A DNA stretch of 64,000 nucleotides from Coprinopsis marcescibilis (taxonomy: Eukaryota > Basidiomycota > Agaricomycetes > Agaricales > Psathyrellaceae), in NCBI GenBank assembly GCA_004369085.1, contig ML210168.1, positions 62,596 to 126,595 of the forward strand. Reading direction: 5' to 3'. The position numbers and the translations under genes are program-made. The notes beneath the pieces are model-generated. The model did no database searches, was not told the origin of the DNA, and saw nothing but the letters and a program-made list of their open reading frames with translations. Positions 25,001 through 37,080 of the stretch are shown piece by piece (position 1 is the stretch's first letter; every line of letters begins with the position of its first letter).

Positions 25001-25305
25001 CCATAAACGCTCTTGATTTGTTCTCGTCTTGAGGATCAAACGTCAAAATGCGGTCGTCTACAATCTGCACAATGTCCCGGAGTGTTGCCGTGTTCACCAC
25101 CTTCCCCGGCGTTGAGAGAGCGCCATCTCCCCTGATCGTAGTTTCATATGCAATAGGATCCGGCAGCCTTGCAGCTTCACTTGCTGACGGGGGCCGTACG
25201 CGTACTGCGATACATATGTAGTGCGGACAGTCAGTCTGGAGCACCTCATCTACAAAGGTGCCAAAACAACGAACCTGCCACAGTAATGGACCCTGCCGCA
25301 ACCAT
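22078..25305 (-). CDS. kinesin-8 motor (Kip3/Klp5-Klp6 type)
   Basis: Plus-end-directed, microtubule-depolymerising kinesin that limits spindle and cytoplasmic microtubule length. The ATG at 25305 opens a short first exon, MVAAGSITV, spliced to AVRVRPPSASEAARL. The motor shows FMFDRVFDRDARQQDVYEAT, then VFAYG joined across an intron (24833-24775) to ATGCGKTHTISGTEGDPGLI, giving the P-loop. Switch I is NATSSRSHAVLQVHI and switch II is LSIIDLAGSERASAT. The neck NVLNVDRHVGQYVEAIQRLN is the kinesin-8 signature. The exon 24705-22078 carries the rest: a coiled coil to about residue 600, then a Ser/Pro/Arg-rich basic tail ending GKPKPTWR, suited to a second microtubule-binding site. Total near 1,060 residues. 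Confidence 0.94.
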
Positions 25306-25573
25306 TATCGTCTTATCCTACTCGTAATTCGCGCGCGTGGCCAGTGTTTTAGGGGGAACGTTGGGGGTGTTTTAAGAGAGAGTCAGAAAGGGAGGGTAAC
25401 AACAGGGTTGCAAATGATGGTTGGTTTCTTGTGAGAGCAGGTGCAATCAGGAAACCGAACCATCAGCGTGTAGACTCACGTGCTCGCGTATCAGCCATCT
25501 TATCTATTTCCCGTTTCGGGACATAAATTTAGGCCCTCTGGATTGGCGGGGAAATTCGTTTCCTTGAACAATC
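25306..25573. promoter_or_regulatory. bidirectional promoter, kinesin-8/dihydroorotase
   Basis: 268 bases between divergent start codons. No convincing TATA box. Confidence 0.4.
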
Positions 25574-26785
25574 ATGTCCATCACCATTCCAGCACCAGCG
25601 GATTTCCATGTCCATCTGCGACAGGGAGAGGTTTCCGAATTGATTGTGCCTCATGTTCGCAAGGGCGGCTTCGATTTGGCATACGTTATGGTACGCTGGA
25701 TATTCCATGCGTTTTGCAAGATGCGTACCCTTATATACGATGGTTTAGCCGAACCTGAAGCCCCCGATTACATCTACGGAGCAGGCCTTGAAGTACAAGG
25801 CAGACCTGGAGAAGATCGACCCTAGTGTCGAGTACCTCATGACCTTGTATCTTTCGCCAGAGCTTACTCCGGATGAAATCAGGAAGGCTGCAGCCGCAGG
25901 AGTCATCGGTGTTAAATCATATCCACGGGGTGTTACCACCAATTCCGATGGAGGGATTGAATCGTACGAAACATACTACCCCATCTTTGCAACTATGGAG
26001 GAGGTCGGCATGGTCCTCAACCTTCACGGAGAGGTTCCTTCAGATGCATCCGCCGTATGTTTATCCAACACTTTAATCGAAAGCGATTCAGAAACTGACA
26101 CCCGTCCTTAGAATGTACACGTTCTCAACGCAGAGCCAACTTTCTTGCCTCATCTCTTCAAGATCCACGAAGCCTTCCCTAAGCTTCGAATCGTTTTGGA
26201 GCACGCTACCACCAGGGCAGCAGTTGAAGCCGTCAAAAAATGCGGACCGACTGTTGGGTGCAGCATCACCGCTCACCACCTGGACTTGATCGTCGACGAC
26301 TGGGCAGGCCAGTCATGGAACTTCTGCAAACCTGTCGCTAAATACCCAGACGACAGGGAAGCCCTTAGAGCAGTGGTGAGAGAAGGTAGGTAATCCAATA
26401 TCCCTATATGGCCAGTCAACTAACCCGAATTACAGGTCATCCTCGATTCTTCTTGGGATCCGATTCCGCTCCCCATCCACCCGAGGCCAAATCCACGAGC
26501 AGCCCAACACACGCCTGTGCCGCCGGTGTCTATACTTCCCCCATCCTCCTTCCCCTCGTCGCACATCTCCTCGAATCGTTCGGCGCCCTCGACAAGCTCG
26601 AAGGATTCGTGAGTACGAATGGACGGAACTTTTACCAGCGCCCCTTCTCTTCACAGAAAATGGGAAGGGAGTCGGTCACCCTAAAGAAAGTTATCAACAA
26701 ACGCGTGGACGAGCAGTACTTTGATGGGAAGAGCACCCTGGTGCCGTTCTGGGCTGGAAGGGAGCTCAATTGGGAAATCGCATGA
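25574..26785 (+). CDS. URA4: dihydroorotase (pyrimidine biosynthesis)
   Basis: Third step of de novo UMP synthesis: interconverts carbamoyl-aspartate and dihydroorotate. The start at 25574 opens MSITIPAPADFHVHLRQGEV, whose HVH provides two zinc ligands. Removing the first intron (after LAYVM) restores PNLKPPITSTEQALKYKADL. The carboxylated lysine is expected in AGVIGVKSYPRGVTT. Further ligands lie in MVLNLHGEVPSD, RIVLEHATTRAAVE and FFLGSDSAPHPPEAK, the last with the catalytic Asp. The enzyme is the short, monofunctional class of yeast Ura4 and E. coli PyrC (about 340 residues), separate from CAD. The stop at 26783-26785 lies only 67 bases from the stop of the convergent flavoprotein gene, so the two mRNAs probably overlap. 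Confidence 0.95.
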
Positions 26786-26852
26786 TATTAAAGTTAGCAT
26801 GTATTAGTAGGTTCGGGAGAGTGGGGTGTAAAGATATATCATACAATCTAAA

Positions 26853-28028
26853 TCACAGCTTATAAACTTCACTGGTGGTATAACCAAGCTTCCCGAGGAC
26901 TCCTCCTACTTGTCCTTGGGACATATTCCTACCATATGGCCCCGCAACTGCTGCAACCATTCTAAGGAAACGTTAGTCAGAGGAGAGAATTGAAAGCGAA
27001 GAAGCACCTCACGGTTCAGGTCCACAGACTAAGAATAGTCTGCGTTTTGGCAGAGGTTCTGGTTCGCTCCTGTTGAAAAAGGTTTTCCACCACGAAAGTG
27101 GCTGCCGATAGATTCCCAGATTTTTCTTCACCGCTTCTTCATTTATTCTAGTAACCGATAAATCGTAGTCCGGGGATGCCTGGTCGGATGTATCGACGAA
27201 CAGGTTCGTCTTCAACCTGTCAGGATTTTCTTTAGAGAACCTGAGTATAGGTTTAAGTAGTGAAGATGGTGGTAGTTCTTCTGGATTTTTGGACGAGTGA
27301 AGGAGTCTAAATTGGGTGGAAGGTGACACCGATAGGTTTGAAATCACTGAATGGAAGAGCTGAACGAAGGGGGTGATGCCAGTTCCGCCTGAAATCTGTT
27401 CGGAGGATTAATAGTACAACAGGTGTAAAAAGATTGGAGGTACCATGATGACTTCGTCCCACGTATCCTCTTTCCACCCCCAAGTGGTGAGTGGTCCCCG
27501 AAGTTCAATTTTATCTCCTGGCACTTTGGTATGCAGCCAGCGTCCAACCTCGCCTCTCGGGTACTTCTTGATCCAGAACAGCATATGTCCATGCTCGTCA
27601 ATACCATACAGTGGGGTATACGGTCTCTCTACTTGAATATCATCGTCCTTGATGAAGACGGACCAAGCAGCCTTGAAGCCATTCGGGTCGGAACGTGCAA
27701 GGATTTCGGGCTTGACAGAAATCCTCAGAAGCTTGGTATCGGGGCCAGAATCTTCATTGGCAATGACCGTCGCTGGAGTGAAATGCCTTGCTGACAAGGG
27801 TTTTTGCTGGTATGTCGGTGCTGCACGGGACGGGTCTGGCAGGACAAAGTAGAAGGAAAGACCACCCAAAAACGCGACGACAACAGTCACAACTCGTTTA
27901 CGAGATGAAATTTGGCTAGGATTTGGCGGTGCTGCTGTCGAAAACAGTTTGGGTCGCTGCCAGTAGGAAGGTGGACATTGAAGACATGCAAGTCGTGCTT
28001 GAAGCGACCGGACAGCGAGCCTTTGCAT
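26853..28028 (-). CDS. mitochondrial NADH-cytochrome b5 reductase-like flavoprotein
   Basis: FAD/NAD(P)H oxidoreductase of the cytochrome-b5-reductase family. The start at 28028 opens MQRLAVRSLQARLACLQCPP, a presequence-like segment. A single membrane helix follows (VVTVVVAFLGGLSFYFVLP, about residues 46-65), suggesting an inner-membrane or intermembrane-space enzyme. The FAD-binding motif is QVERPYTPLYG. The NAD-binding half shows ISGGTGITPFVQLFH after an intron, and RRLFLVCGPEPM, joined across the last intron to VAAVAGPYGRN. The end is GYTTSEVYKL with the stop at 26853-26855. The long gap between the FAD and NAD motifs and the WGWKEDTWDEV segment resemble yeast Cyc2-type proteins more than Mcr1, but the choice between them is inference. 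Confidence 0.85.
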
Positions 28029-28128
28029 TGAAGAGTACCGGGCTTTGTTTGGCCACCGGAAGCAGACGTCCTTGCTCGGAGGCTTTTGCCAAACACAGCT
28101 GTCCCGGGCGGGGGTTTAAATTTAGAAC

Positions 28129-30188
28129 ATGGCTAATTTGTTTCTCCTTCCCATCTCTCGACCGCGTTTGGCCTGTAAAGGCAGCGGCTTCCAGTCCATT
28201 ATACCATCTCGCCCTTGTCTTTGGAACTTCTATGCTTGCTTCACACTATCATCTATCTGCTTGACTATGTTGCAAATCCAATACCCATCGCCTATCTGTT
28301 CATTTATACCTGGAAACCTGACGCTGGCGTCGCTCAATGCTCGACATTCCGAATCGCCTACCACGAATACACCTCTATTATATACTAAATCTTCTTGGGA
28401 AACAGACTACGCCTGTCAAACTTCTGGGATCATCTCCAACGGATATGACTTTCAATCTAACTCAATCTATGGTACACTGTCTATGGCCGACGTCAAAACT
28501 AGCACACCGCCAAGTCTCGCGGGCTTGGGAATCCACTGTCCAGATGTTCAACACTCAGACCACAGACTGGCTTCACCTCCAAAGGCGTTTATCCCTGATG
28601 GCATCGACCACTACCTCTCCTTCTCTCCTCGCATGGAGGCTAGCTACGCGACGAACAACGAACCCCCGTCGAGGTTGCCCTTCTTGGACGATATTTCTCA
28701 AGGTTCAGACTTGTTGTGGGCCTTGTCTGTGGAAAGCAGTCTGGAAGCATCGCAGTATGGAGTAAAAATCCATCCATCGCCCCCGGCGCCTGGAGGTTCT
28801 GCACTCTATGATCCAATAGGCTCTCTTCTTGTGGACGACTCGACCATCGAGGACCTGTCAATAGAGCACCTATCTGCTGCTGCTGGCCTCTCTGTCGAAG
28901 AGTTCACGGCCAAAATTACTGAGGGTGCTCAGTATGCTCTTCAGCACTTCGCTCAGATGGAATCGCTGAGCGACGACTCGATGTCTGCCCTTCCTGTTCT
29001 GCCTCCTCAGCCTTCTCGTCTCCACCTTGGGCATATTGAACAAGAAATGTTCTTTGACTCTATCGGCACTTCTTTCGATGCAGGGAGCACCTCCTATGAC
29101 ACAGCTAATACTTCCTTAGACTCTATTCCGCCTCTTTCTGAGTTGGGCAGTATCGAGGGTTCAGATTGGTTTCAACCCATACTTGGAGTCAACCCTGCAG
29201 ACATTATGCCTGGCCCTTCTTTCGCCTCTGCTGGACCGAGCTTGGAGGATATATTCAATTCTTTTGGAGAACGAATGAACGTGGACGACTCTTTCCCGGA
29301 CTCATTCAGCCTACCCCTCCCCTTCAATACCGGTGACGCATTCTCTATGACTGCCAACTCCCTTCTGTCCGTGGAACCTCCGAACAACATCTCACATTTC
29401 TGCAACATGCCAGACGCACAGCTCAAGGACGACGCGGAACAACTTAGTGATTATGAGCCACCTGCTTTTCTGAGCCCGTCCAGTTCAGAGTATTCGCCAT
29501 CACTTGCGTCCGCACGTCAGTTCCAACCACGAAGCGCTAGGCTGAAGAAGAGGAAGATTTCGATTTCTCAATGCGAGCCAATTGAACTCAAGACCTCTGC
29601 CACACCAGGATCTTCTAACGATATCTCCCACCTTCCAGCTATCGACCTTGGTTCTCCAGTGTTCGACGCTCATCGCGGCATAGATTTGGAGAACCTCAAG
29701 GCTCGTGCGGAACGATATCGCCTGCGTAACCATGGAAGAGAGTACGACAAGCGTTGGCTGCTCTCTTTTGCGGGTAAGCTATCCTGCAAAGGGGAGTTGA
29801 TCGAGGAGTTCCGCTGCTATGTGGTCGGCTGCCAGCAGGTCAACAAGCGCCGAGACCATATCTTGATTCATGTCGGTGCGCATTTGGATCAGCGTCCATT
29901 CAAATGTGTCCATTGGTAAGCTACCTTGTCTACGCGTACTAGTATTGGTTTTGATTGGCATGCTTTAGCGCGGCTCGATTCTTACGCAAAAACGAATGCA
30001 AACGGCACGAGCTTAGCCACACCGGAATTCGGCCATTCACTTGCAGCCTTTGCCCCTACCCCGGGACGACCTTTGTCCGACAAGACCTTCTTCGACGACA
30101 CATGAAGCGAACACATCACATGGAAGACGGCAAAGAAAACAAGGCTACATCTACCTCCAGACCCCGTAAAAAGGTCAAGAGCTATTAA
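28129..30188 (+). CDS. C2H2 zinc-finger transcription regulator
   Basis: Likely DNA-binding regulator. Exon 1 runs to 29918 and the second exon begins after ...GCTTTAG near 29968; joining them makes KCVHCAARFLRKNECKRH. Three C-terminal fingers follow one another: FRCYVVGCQQVNKRRDHILI with HVGAH (C-x4-C-x12-H-x3-H), KCVHC...KRHELSH (C-x2-C-x12-H-x3-H), and FTCSLCPYPGTTFVRQDLLR with RHMKRTH, which has a lengthened C-to-H spacing of 15. A basic tail (RPRKKVKSY) may be a nuclear signal. The preceding 560 residues are Ser/Pro/Asp-rich, disordered in appearance, and could activate transcription. The start is uncertain: 28129 has a good context, but ATGs at 28267 and 28482 are possible. It lies 100 bases from the divergent flavoprotein gene. 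No named orthologue recognised. Confidence 0.8.
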
Positions 30189-30657
30189 GTTGCAGCCCAA
30201 CCGAATTTACTATACTAGGTGAAAGGGCGATCAACGGCAATTGGGCACTTTTGGGGGAAATGCATATCATTGGAAAACAGTCAGAGTAGACAACTAAATA
30301 AACTACATAGAAGGATGTCCGTAAAGTGTCATGGCAAATTCGTATAGACTATAAAAGCAATGTTAAATAATAGACAAATAGACAATAGAAGGTTTGTTTT
30401 GGGTGGAAAATGGAGCTGTGTAAACTAGAATGGGACTAATAATGCGTGTGTTATGAATGATGCGTAGAGTAGCGTACGTGATTTCGGGACGAGATAGAAG
30501 ATATAAAATGAATCTATAGCAGGAGCGAAAAGGGTCAGCGTGTTGAAAAAGAATTCGAAGTCAGTTTGAAGAGGTTTTGGAAGAGGTTATTGACGGTAGC
30601 TACTAAGCAAGGATAGCGAATAAATAGAAAAACAAGGGTATACGTGTGTTTGACTGT
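30189..30657. other. convergent 3' spacer
   Basis: 469 bases of A/T-rich sequence between the zinc-finger and GAR-protein stop codons. It has several A-rich runs that fit 3' UTRs and polyadenylation. No gene. Confidence 0.5.
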
Positions 30658-33600
30658 TCAAGGCCTCCAGACTGCGCCTCGAGGTGTAAGAGCAGGTATC
30701 CTAGCACGAGCGGGAGCCTTGGATGGGGTACCTGGGCGTATAAAGTTCGGATCTGGTTCTGCACGTCGTATGAACTGCAGAGGTGTCAATCCTGGCGATC
30801 CACTAGCAGGCGGAGAGCCAGATGACAAGATGGAACGTGGGCTTTGGCCGCTTGGCGTCGAAAGTGCGAACGTTGGTACAAAGGGCATGGTGGGCTCTGG
30901 AGTCCTTGGTGGCAATGGAGGAGAGGCAGGGTTGTCGATTGTTTCCAACAGCAACGCCGAGCTGATCCATTTCTCTTCTTGATATTTAGCGGGTAATCTC
31001 GGAGGAGAATCTGGTGGAAGAATCCTAAAGCTGTCTGCAAAGTGATTTTGGATGAACCTGGTGAATAGTCAACATACTGTCATCCACCGCAAATGATACT
31101 CGAAACTCACTTGGACAATTCTTGCCAACCGCCTCCCACTCGAACCATGACAGTCTGCGATCGCAAGATCCTGCAGAAGCACAATTTTGGATCCTGGTCT
31201 CCAATCCAGTACTTCCCGCTCTGGTCTTGCCATTTTTGGTCTACCACACTCTCGATGTTGATTCCAACAGGAAGGCTGTTGACGACATCCCCAACGGCAA
31301 CGTCGAGCTTGCTTTTCGGGTCCGCGACATACTTCTTCCTGGGAACGGGTGGAGACATTTTCTTAACCGGGGGTGACATTGCTCTGGATACGACGGACGA
31401 GATTGAGTCTCGAGGGGCCCTCGACCAGTTAGAAGTCGAAGTTTTCGTCGAACGTGTAGGCATATGGTACGACCGTGCGGAAGATTCCGACATGGTAGGC
31501 GACCGGGCGCGCCTACTGATAGAGTCGGTATGGGTGCGCATGCGTGAAGGTGTTCTTGCAGGTTGAGTCGGCTTCACAGGGGGAGTGGAGACAGAATTGG
31601 ACAGGCTGGCCGTTCGCTGTCGAGATGCAAAGGTAGAGCCATGAAGCGAACTATTTGCAGCGGGACCGGGACCGGACACAGAACGATTAGTAGATGACGA
31701 GGACAGTCGGCTGGTCGACCGGTTGCGCGGCGTATCATCGCCAGAGAAAGCACGTCTGGAAGACATATTTGGAAGGGGAGGTGCGAGCTTGCCTCCCCTA
31801 ATGTTGACCGATGATACGGATAGGTTGGCATATGATGCTCGTTTTCTTGCAGTAGAGCTATTTGGATTGATCGAACCGATGCTGCTGTGTCCGGAGCTTG
31901 GTCGAGAGCTGACGGTGCTGGCAGGGCGGGATTTCTTGCCACCGACACGGTCTCCAGCCATTTCTTCCAACTCAAGCCAGGTTTGGTGCAAACGGTCTTG
32001 CTCTGCTATCACTCGGCGGTCGTTGGATACGTGGTTGCAGTCTGCTCGCATCGAGTCCAGCGTTTGTTTTGTGAATGTGAGCCGAGTCATTAGTTGCTGC
32101 TCTGGGGTGGCCTCCTCATCACTGTGGTGGAGTATAGACACATTTAGCGGCAAGGATGGGTAGCTATCGACGTGTTCCAATAGATCGCTGAGGATGACAT
32201 CGCATTGTTCAAATAGTTCGGCGGCTTCAGCAAGTTTGTCGATACGATCCAAAAGGTCAGAGGAAGCTTCCATTTCAGCTGCCAGAGATTGAAGTTCGGC
32301 GTTGACAGAGGCATTTTCAAGCGTTTGTGGGAGTTCCGATACATCTTTCCGGAGAATGGCGAATTTGCGGCGGAGACTCTGCGCTCGTTCCCGATTCGGC
32401 AAGTTGGTTCCCTTTTTGGAAGGTCGGGCAACTTCATTGATGCTCAGCGATCGGAGTCGCTTGCGCAATCCATTGATCAAGGCAAGCATTTGGTTGTTTT
32501 CCTTCACAATGGCCATCCGGGAAGAGGATGGAGCAGAATTTCCAAAAACATCTATTGTGGCAGGGTAAGTTTCCTTTCGAGTCTTCCTTGAAGAGTACGT
32601 ACCATCTTGTGGCGAGGCAACAGGGAATCCGTAGGGGGCATTGGATCCAGTAGTAGAACTCCGAGGTCGAGTTGCTTTCGGTGCAGGTTTAAATGATTGC
32701 TTCATAGCATCCAAGGCTTTTCCGTGCTCTTTCTTCATTGTTTGAATCTCTGCTTGGAGTCGCTTCTTTTCCTCGCCAACAGCTTTGACAAGCTCTGATT
32801 CAGCACGGGTCAGCCTTCCTTGCGCTTCCCGAATTGCTCTGTCCATTTTTTTGCGATGTTCTTCGTTCTTGCGTCGCTCCTCATCCGACTTTTGTCTCGC
32901 CAGCCGTTCCCGTTCCGCCTGTCGTATTCGTTCCTCAGCCAGCAATGCCTCCGCTTTCAGCAGCTTAGATTCCATGTCGAGCTTCTCTTGCACTAGGCGA
33001 GACTTTTCTGCCTCGCTGCTCCGAATCCTTTCTTGCTCTGCCAACGCGCGGGCCGTCTCCGCCTTCTCCTGTTGTCTACGGCGCTCTCTTTCCTTCGCTT
33101 CATGTGCCTCCTTTTCTAGACGGAGTTTCTCCGCCTGTTCTTCCTCTTTCTTCAATCTCTTCCGCTCTAGCATCAACGTCTTTGCTTGTCGTTCCTCTTC
33201 CTCCCTCCTCCGCTCCTCTCTGACGCGGGCCTCTTCCTCAAGCCTTTGACGCTCAGCTTCTTCGGCTATCCTCCGCTCTTTCTCTTCCTTTTGCCTCCTT
33301 TCCTCCGCCATCCTGATATCCTCAAGTCTTTGCACCTCTGCACTTCGTGCAGCCAACATCGATCCCTTGAGTTTCGCAATATCGTCCGACCAGGTATGAT
33401 ACCTCGTCTCAATATCGTCCACCGATCTGAGACGTGAGACATATATCGACTGGTTAATAGAGGAATCCAAGTTTTGTGAAGTACCCTCCATTTTTCGGAG
33501 CAGGTCTCGCAACGGCGAGAAGCATCGTGATATGCTCAGTCGGCGTGTCGTGATGAGTTCGTCAACCTGAGAAAGCAGGCCATCGATATCTTCGATAAAG

Positions 33601-36425
33601 CTGTCTGAAGGAAGTGAATCCTTCAGCTCTTCAAGCGAGCCCCGCAGGGAGTTGAGTCGCTCCCTTGCTTTATGAACCGTGTCGATGGTTGTCGCAAGCG
33701 ATTTGTCGAGTTCCTTGGCGAGCTGTGCCAGGCTGAGGTGTTCGGCTGCTTTGGATACTGAGACCAAAGCACCATTCAGCCTCATCACGTAACCGTTAGA
33801 TTCTGCGCGGACGGCAGCATCCAACTGTGAGAGGTCGAGAGGGAGGTGCAATGGAAGGTCTTCGGTCGCCCCATTTGGCTTGGATGGCTGAATTCTACGG
33901 AAGGTGGCGCTCGTGGGGGAAACAACAGGTTGGCGCGAGACAAACCGTACGCGCTGCGAGAGTCCGTCGATGAAATTGGCAACATCGTCCTGCACCGAGG
34001 AGAGGTCGGATTTGATGGAGTTTTCCTCCGTCTTCGAGTCTTCCTCAGGTGTTTGGTCGTTGAGCAGGCGCCCCGTCAAGGAAGCAAACCGTTCCTTCAC
34101 GTCTTCAACGCGAAGGAGATATGCGTGGTACTCGTCTCGCACAGCAGACATGGCATCACTTTGCTCCTTGACCTCTTTCGAGAGAACTTGCATAGAACAT
34201 AGCCCTTCATGGAATGTTTTCAAGCTTTGTGACCTTCTAAGGATATTCTGCTGAAGCTGGAGACCCAGGTGCGGGGTGATGGCAGCGAGCGGTATGTCGA
34301 TGTTGTCGGTGATGTTCTTCTTGATCAAGTCGAGTTCGAACTCAACCCCATACATGGCACCGGGTTGTGGGGTCAGATCAAGTACTGGACTCTCTGGGGT
34401 GGGAGGTGCCCCATTACCGGCCGGCTCTTGTTTCCAACAGGCGGCTTCCATTTGTTCTGCAAGTCGGTCTCGAATTTTGCCCAACTCCCTGACGGTCGAG
34501 TCAACTGTGTTCGATATTTGTCTCGCCTCTCGTAATCTTTGCACACGAGCTGAGACGATGTGCCCCATTTTGTTAGCTTCATCGCGGAGCCTGGTGAGCG
34601 AGTCGATTGAATGAATAACGTTCGATTTGAAGATGGGGTCGATTGAATCGTCGTCAAGCACGTCGAATGCAGCGTAAGATTCCCTGATGATTTCATCGGC
34701 TTTGGCCGAAGCTTCCGCGGTTTCGGCTAGTACTGAAGGGAACAGAGCAAGAAACACCGAATGTCGTGTCGGATCTAATGAGGCATCGGATCCCAAGTCG
34801 GGTGGCTGACCCTCATCCTTCTGTGATAGAATACCTTCCCGTAGACGTTGCAAGATTGAAGAAAAGGTCGACGAAAGTTCTGTGGCGGAGTTTGATATTC
34901 CCTCTACCTGTCGAACTGCTTCCCAGTATTCTTTGTATTCCTTCGCTGCTTTTTCGGCTTGTTCAGCAAGACCGTTGGCCGTTGTGATTTCTACCGAAAG
35001 TCTTGCTGCAAGGGTTTGATTGAATTCCGGTTGATCGGGGAATAGATGATGTTCTGGCTTGGGAAATGGGCTGATTCTCGAGGAAGGGTCCCCTCTCACT
35101 GATAGTCGCTTGAGGATCGTTTCTGCCCGAGACGTGTACGTTGCGCTTTGGCGAGCAGTAGGGTGCTGGTACTTGGAGGTCTGAACGTCATCTTGCAGTT
35201 CTCGGGCTCCTAGCTGGTCCTTCATCGTTTCCACGTATGTTTCGTCCGCCCTGCAAATATAATGTTAGTCTTGAGAGGGATCCACGAAGGTGCATGCTTA
35301 CTTTCGCCACTGCATAACCAGGCTCATTAAGAACTTTCCAACGTTCTCCATCTCGTTGACGCTTCTGTCCTCCAGTCGGTCTTGCTCGTCGAGAACTTCA
35401 TCCGGAACCGGTTTGCGACTCTGGTCAATGAGCTTGTCCAGTAATTTTCCAGCTGTAGCAACTTTGCCATGACAAAGACCGGTTATTCTAGCGCCAAATT
35501 GTGCGGCGTCTCTTGAAAGGCGTTCTGCCAAGGTAAATCGGGCGCTTCGCGAAAACGCAGGGTTATTCATTGATGATTCCGAGTTAACCGACGCCAAAGA
35601 CGTTATTGAACCGCGTCGCGACAGAATTGGAGATTCCTCCGCCTTCACCACAGCTGATTCGTATATAGACGATGACCAGCGCACCCTCCCCCTGATAAAC
35701 GCACCCATTTCTTCCAGTATGGCCTGACGATCCTTCCACGCAGCGCTCCTGTTTTCCTCCCATTCAAGTCTAATTCCGAGCAATTCCAGATTTTCCGTAC
35801 GGTCCCGCAGCAAGTGTAAGAGCTTGTCTAATTCGAATATAGTTGTCAATGTTATTTCGATGAGATCGGTGTCGGCAGGGGAGAGGTTGCGCTGGGTAGC
35901 CGCTACGAAACTGTGTCAGGAAATTTAGCGTCAGGTCTATACAAACGAAATGACCTTTGGTTAGCTGCCTCAGCTTCTTCAACTCCCCTTTATCGAACAT
36001 CTCCGTCTCCTTCTCTATTATGTCGTGTTCGATGATCCATTGCTTGAGTAACTCCCGAGACGGTAAACCAGAGCACACGTCCTCCTTGTTCCGCAACGAA
36101 TCCAATCCGGCAAAGACCTCAATGGGGGGCAAATTTTCCAGAAACTGGGACAGTCAGCGCTGGAGAGACTAACAGAGAGAGCAGTAGTTACTTTGATCTT
36201 CTCTTCAATCCAGGCTTTCCTTTCACTGAACGTCTGAAGTTCTATTACCTCATGCGACTCGAGAGCTTGCTCTTCTGACGCAGAGCCCTTTCCCTGTTCG
36301 TCCGTCTTCTGGGCCTTATCTCTGACATCCTCGGGCTTCCTATCTTCTGGAAATTGTGGCGCTGAGGATCCAAGGCTTGGGTGGGTGGGGGCGCCATCCT
36401 GGGGCGCAGACGACGGGGTCGACAT
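30658..36425 (-). CDS. giant coiled-coil protein with C-terminal GAR (Gas2-related) domain
   Basis: Probable microtubule-linked cytoskeletal protein, roughly 1,750 residues. The ATG at 36425 opens MSTPSSAPQDGAPTHPSLGS. The N-terminal exons carry helical, spectrin-like stretches (ERKAWIEEKIK; LKQWIIEHDIIEKETEMFDK; FELDKLLHLLRDRTENLELL). The very long exon at about 35250-31107 continues with helical segments, then a long charged coiled coil (about 33350-32720, full of EERR/KEEEE repeats), then a Ser/Arg-rich basic linker. The GAR domain reads KLDVAVGDVVNSLPVGINIE, GKYWIGDQDPKLCFCRIL and VMVRVGGGWQELSK, joined over an intron to FIQNHFADSFRILPP. A Pro/Ser tail ends RGAVWRP. GAR domains bind microtubules in Gas2 and spectraplakins. 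There is no calponin-homology actin-binding domain, so it is not a full spectraplakin. I do not recognise a named fungal orthologue. Confidence 0.83.
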
Positions 36426-37080
36426 GGTTGGATCCGGCGGGAAGCCGACAAGCGTTATTGAGGGGACTAGTTTTGGGTGTTCAGGAACAGCAGAAAGGGT
36501 ATGCTCGGCATAGTACAGCCAGAATGGACCGGTTCTATATAGCTAACATGCGTTAGGCAATGAGGTGGGTGGTTATCAACACGTGTGAAATTGAATGCGG
36601 CAAACATAACACCCAACGTAAATGACGCGGTGGAGATTCAAACAAACTTTCTATTGCCATAGGACTCGGTCCTTTTACATCTTGGAGCAGCTTCTTGTCC
36701 CAGAATCAGCTGAGCGTGTACGGGTCGTAGAATTAATGTACTGAAGCGCCTGATCAACGGTGGTAGCGACAGTATCTTCACTTCGCAGTACCAGGCAGCC
36801 TCATGTTACCCTCGAGTTGCGGTCGGCAACGATGGCAGCACCGGGACTCAGTCAAATGACTTGCATTCACCTGGACGCAAAGGTGAAAAGGAAAACTCGT
36901 CTATTACTGGGAGACCTTATGATAGAAACAAAAATAGAAACAGCTCTATATGATACAGAATGTGGAGCAAAAAACATAGCAAAAGAGAGCGAATGATAGC
37001 AAGATGACGCAAATGAAAAGGCAATCAATACGAAGATAAGTTGTACAGATCCGATAAAAGAAAGATGAAAGAGAGTAAAT
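36426..37080. other. intergenic region upstream of the GAR gene
   Basis: 655 bases between the GAR-protein start and the stop of the WG-rich gene, both leftward. It should hold the GAR gene promoter and the 3' UTR of the next gene. No open frame with coding character and no strong motif seen. Confidence 0.45.
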
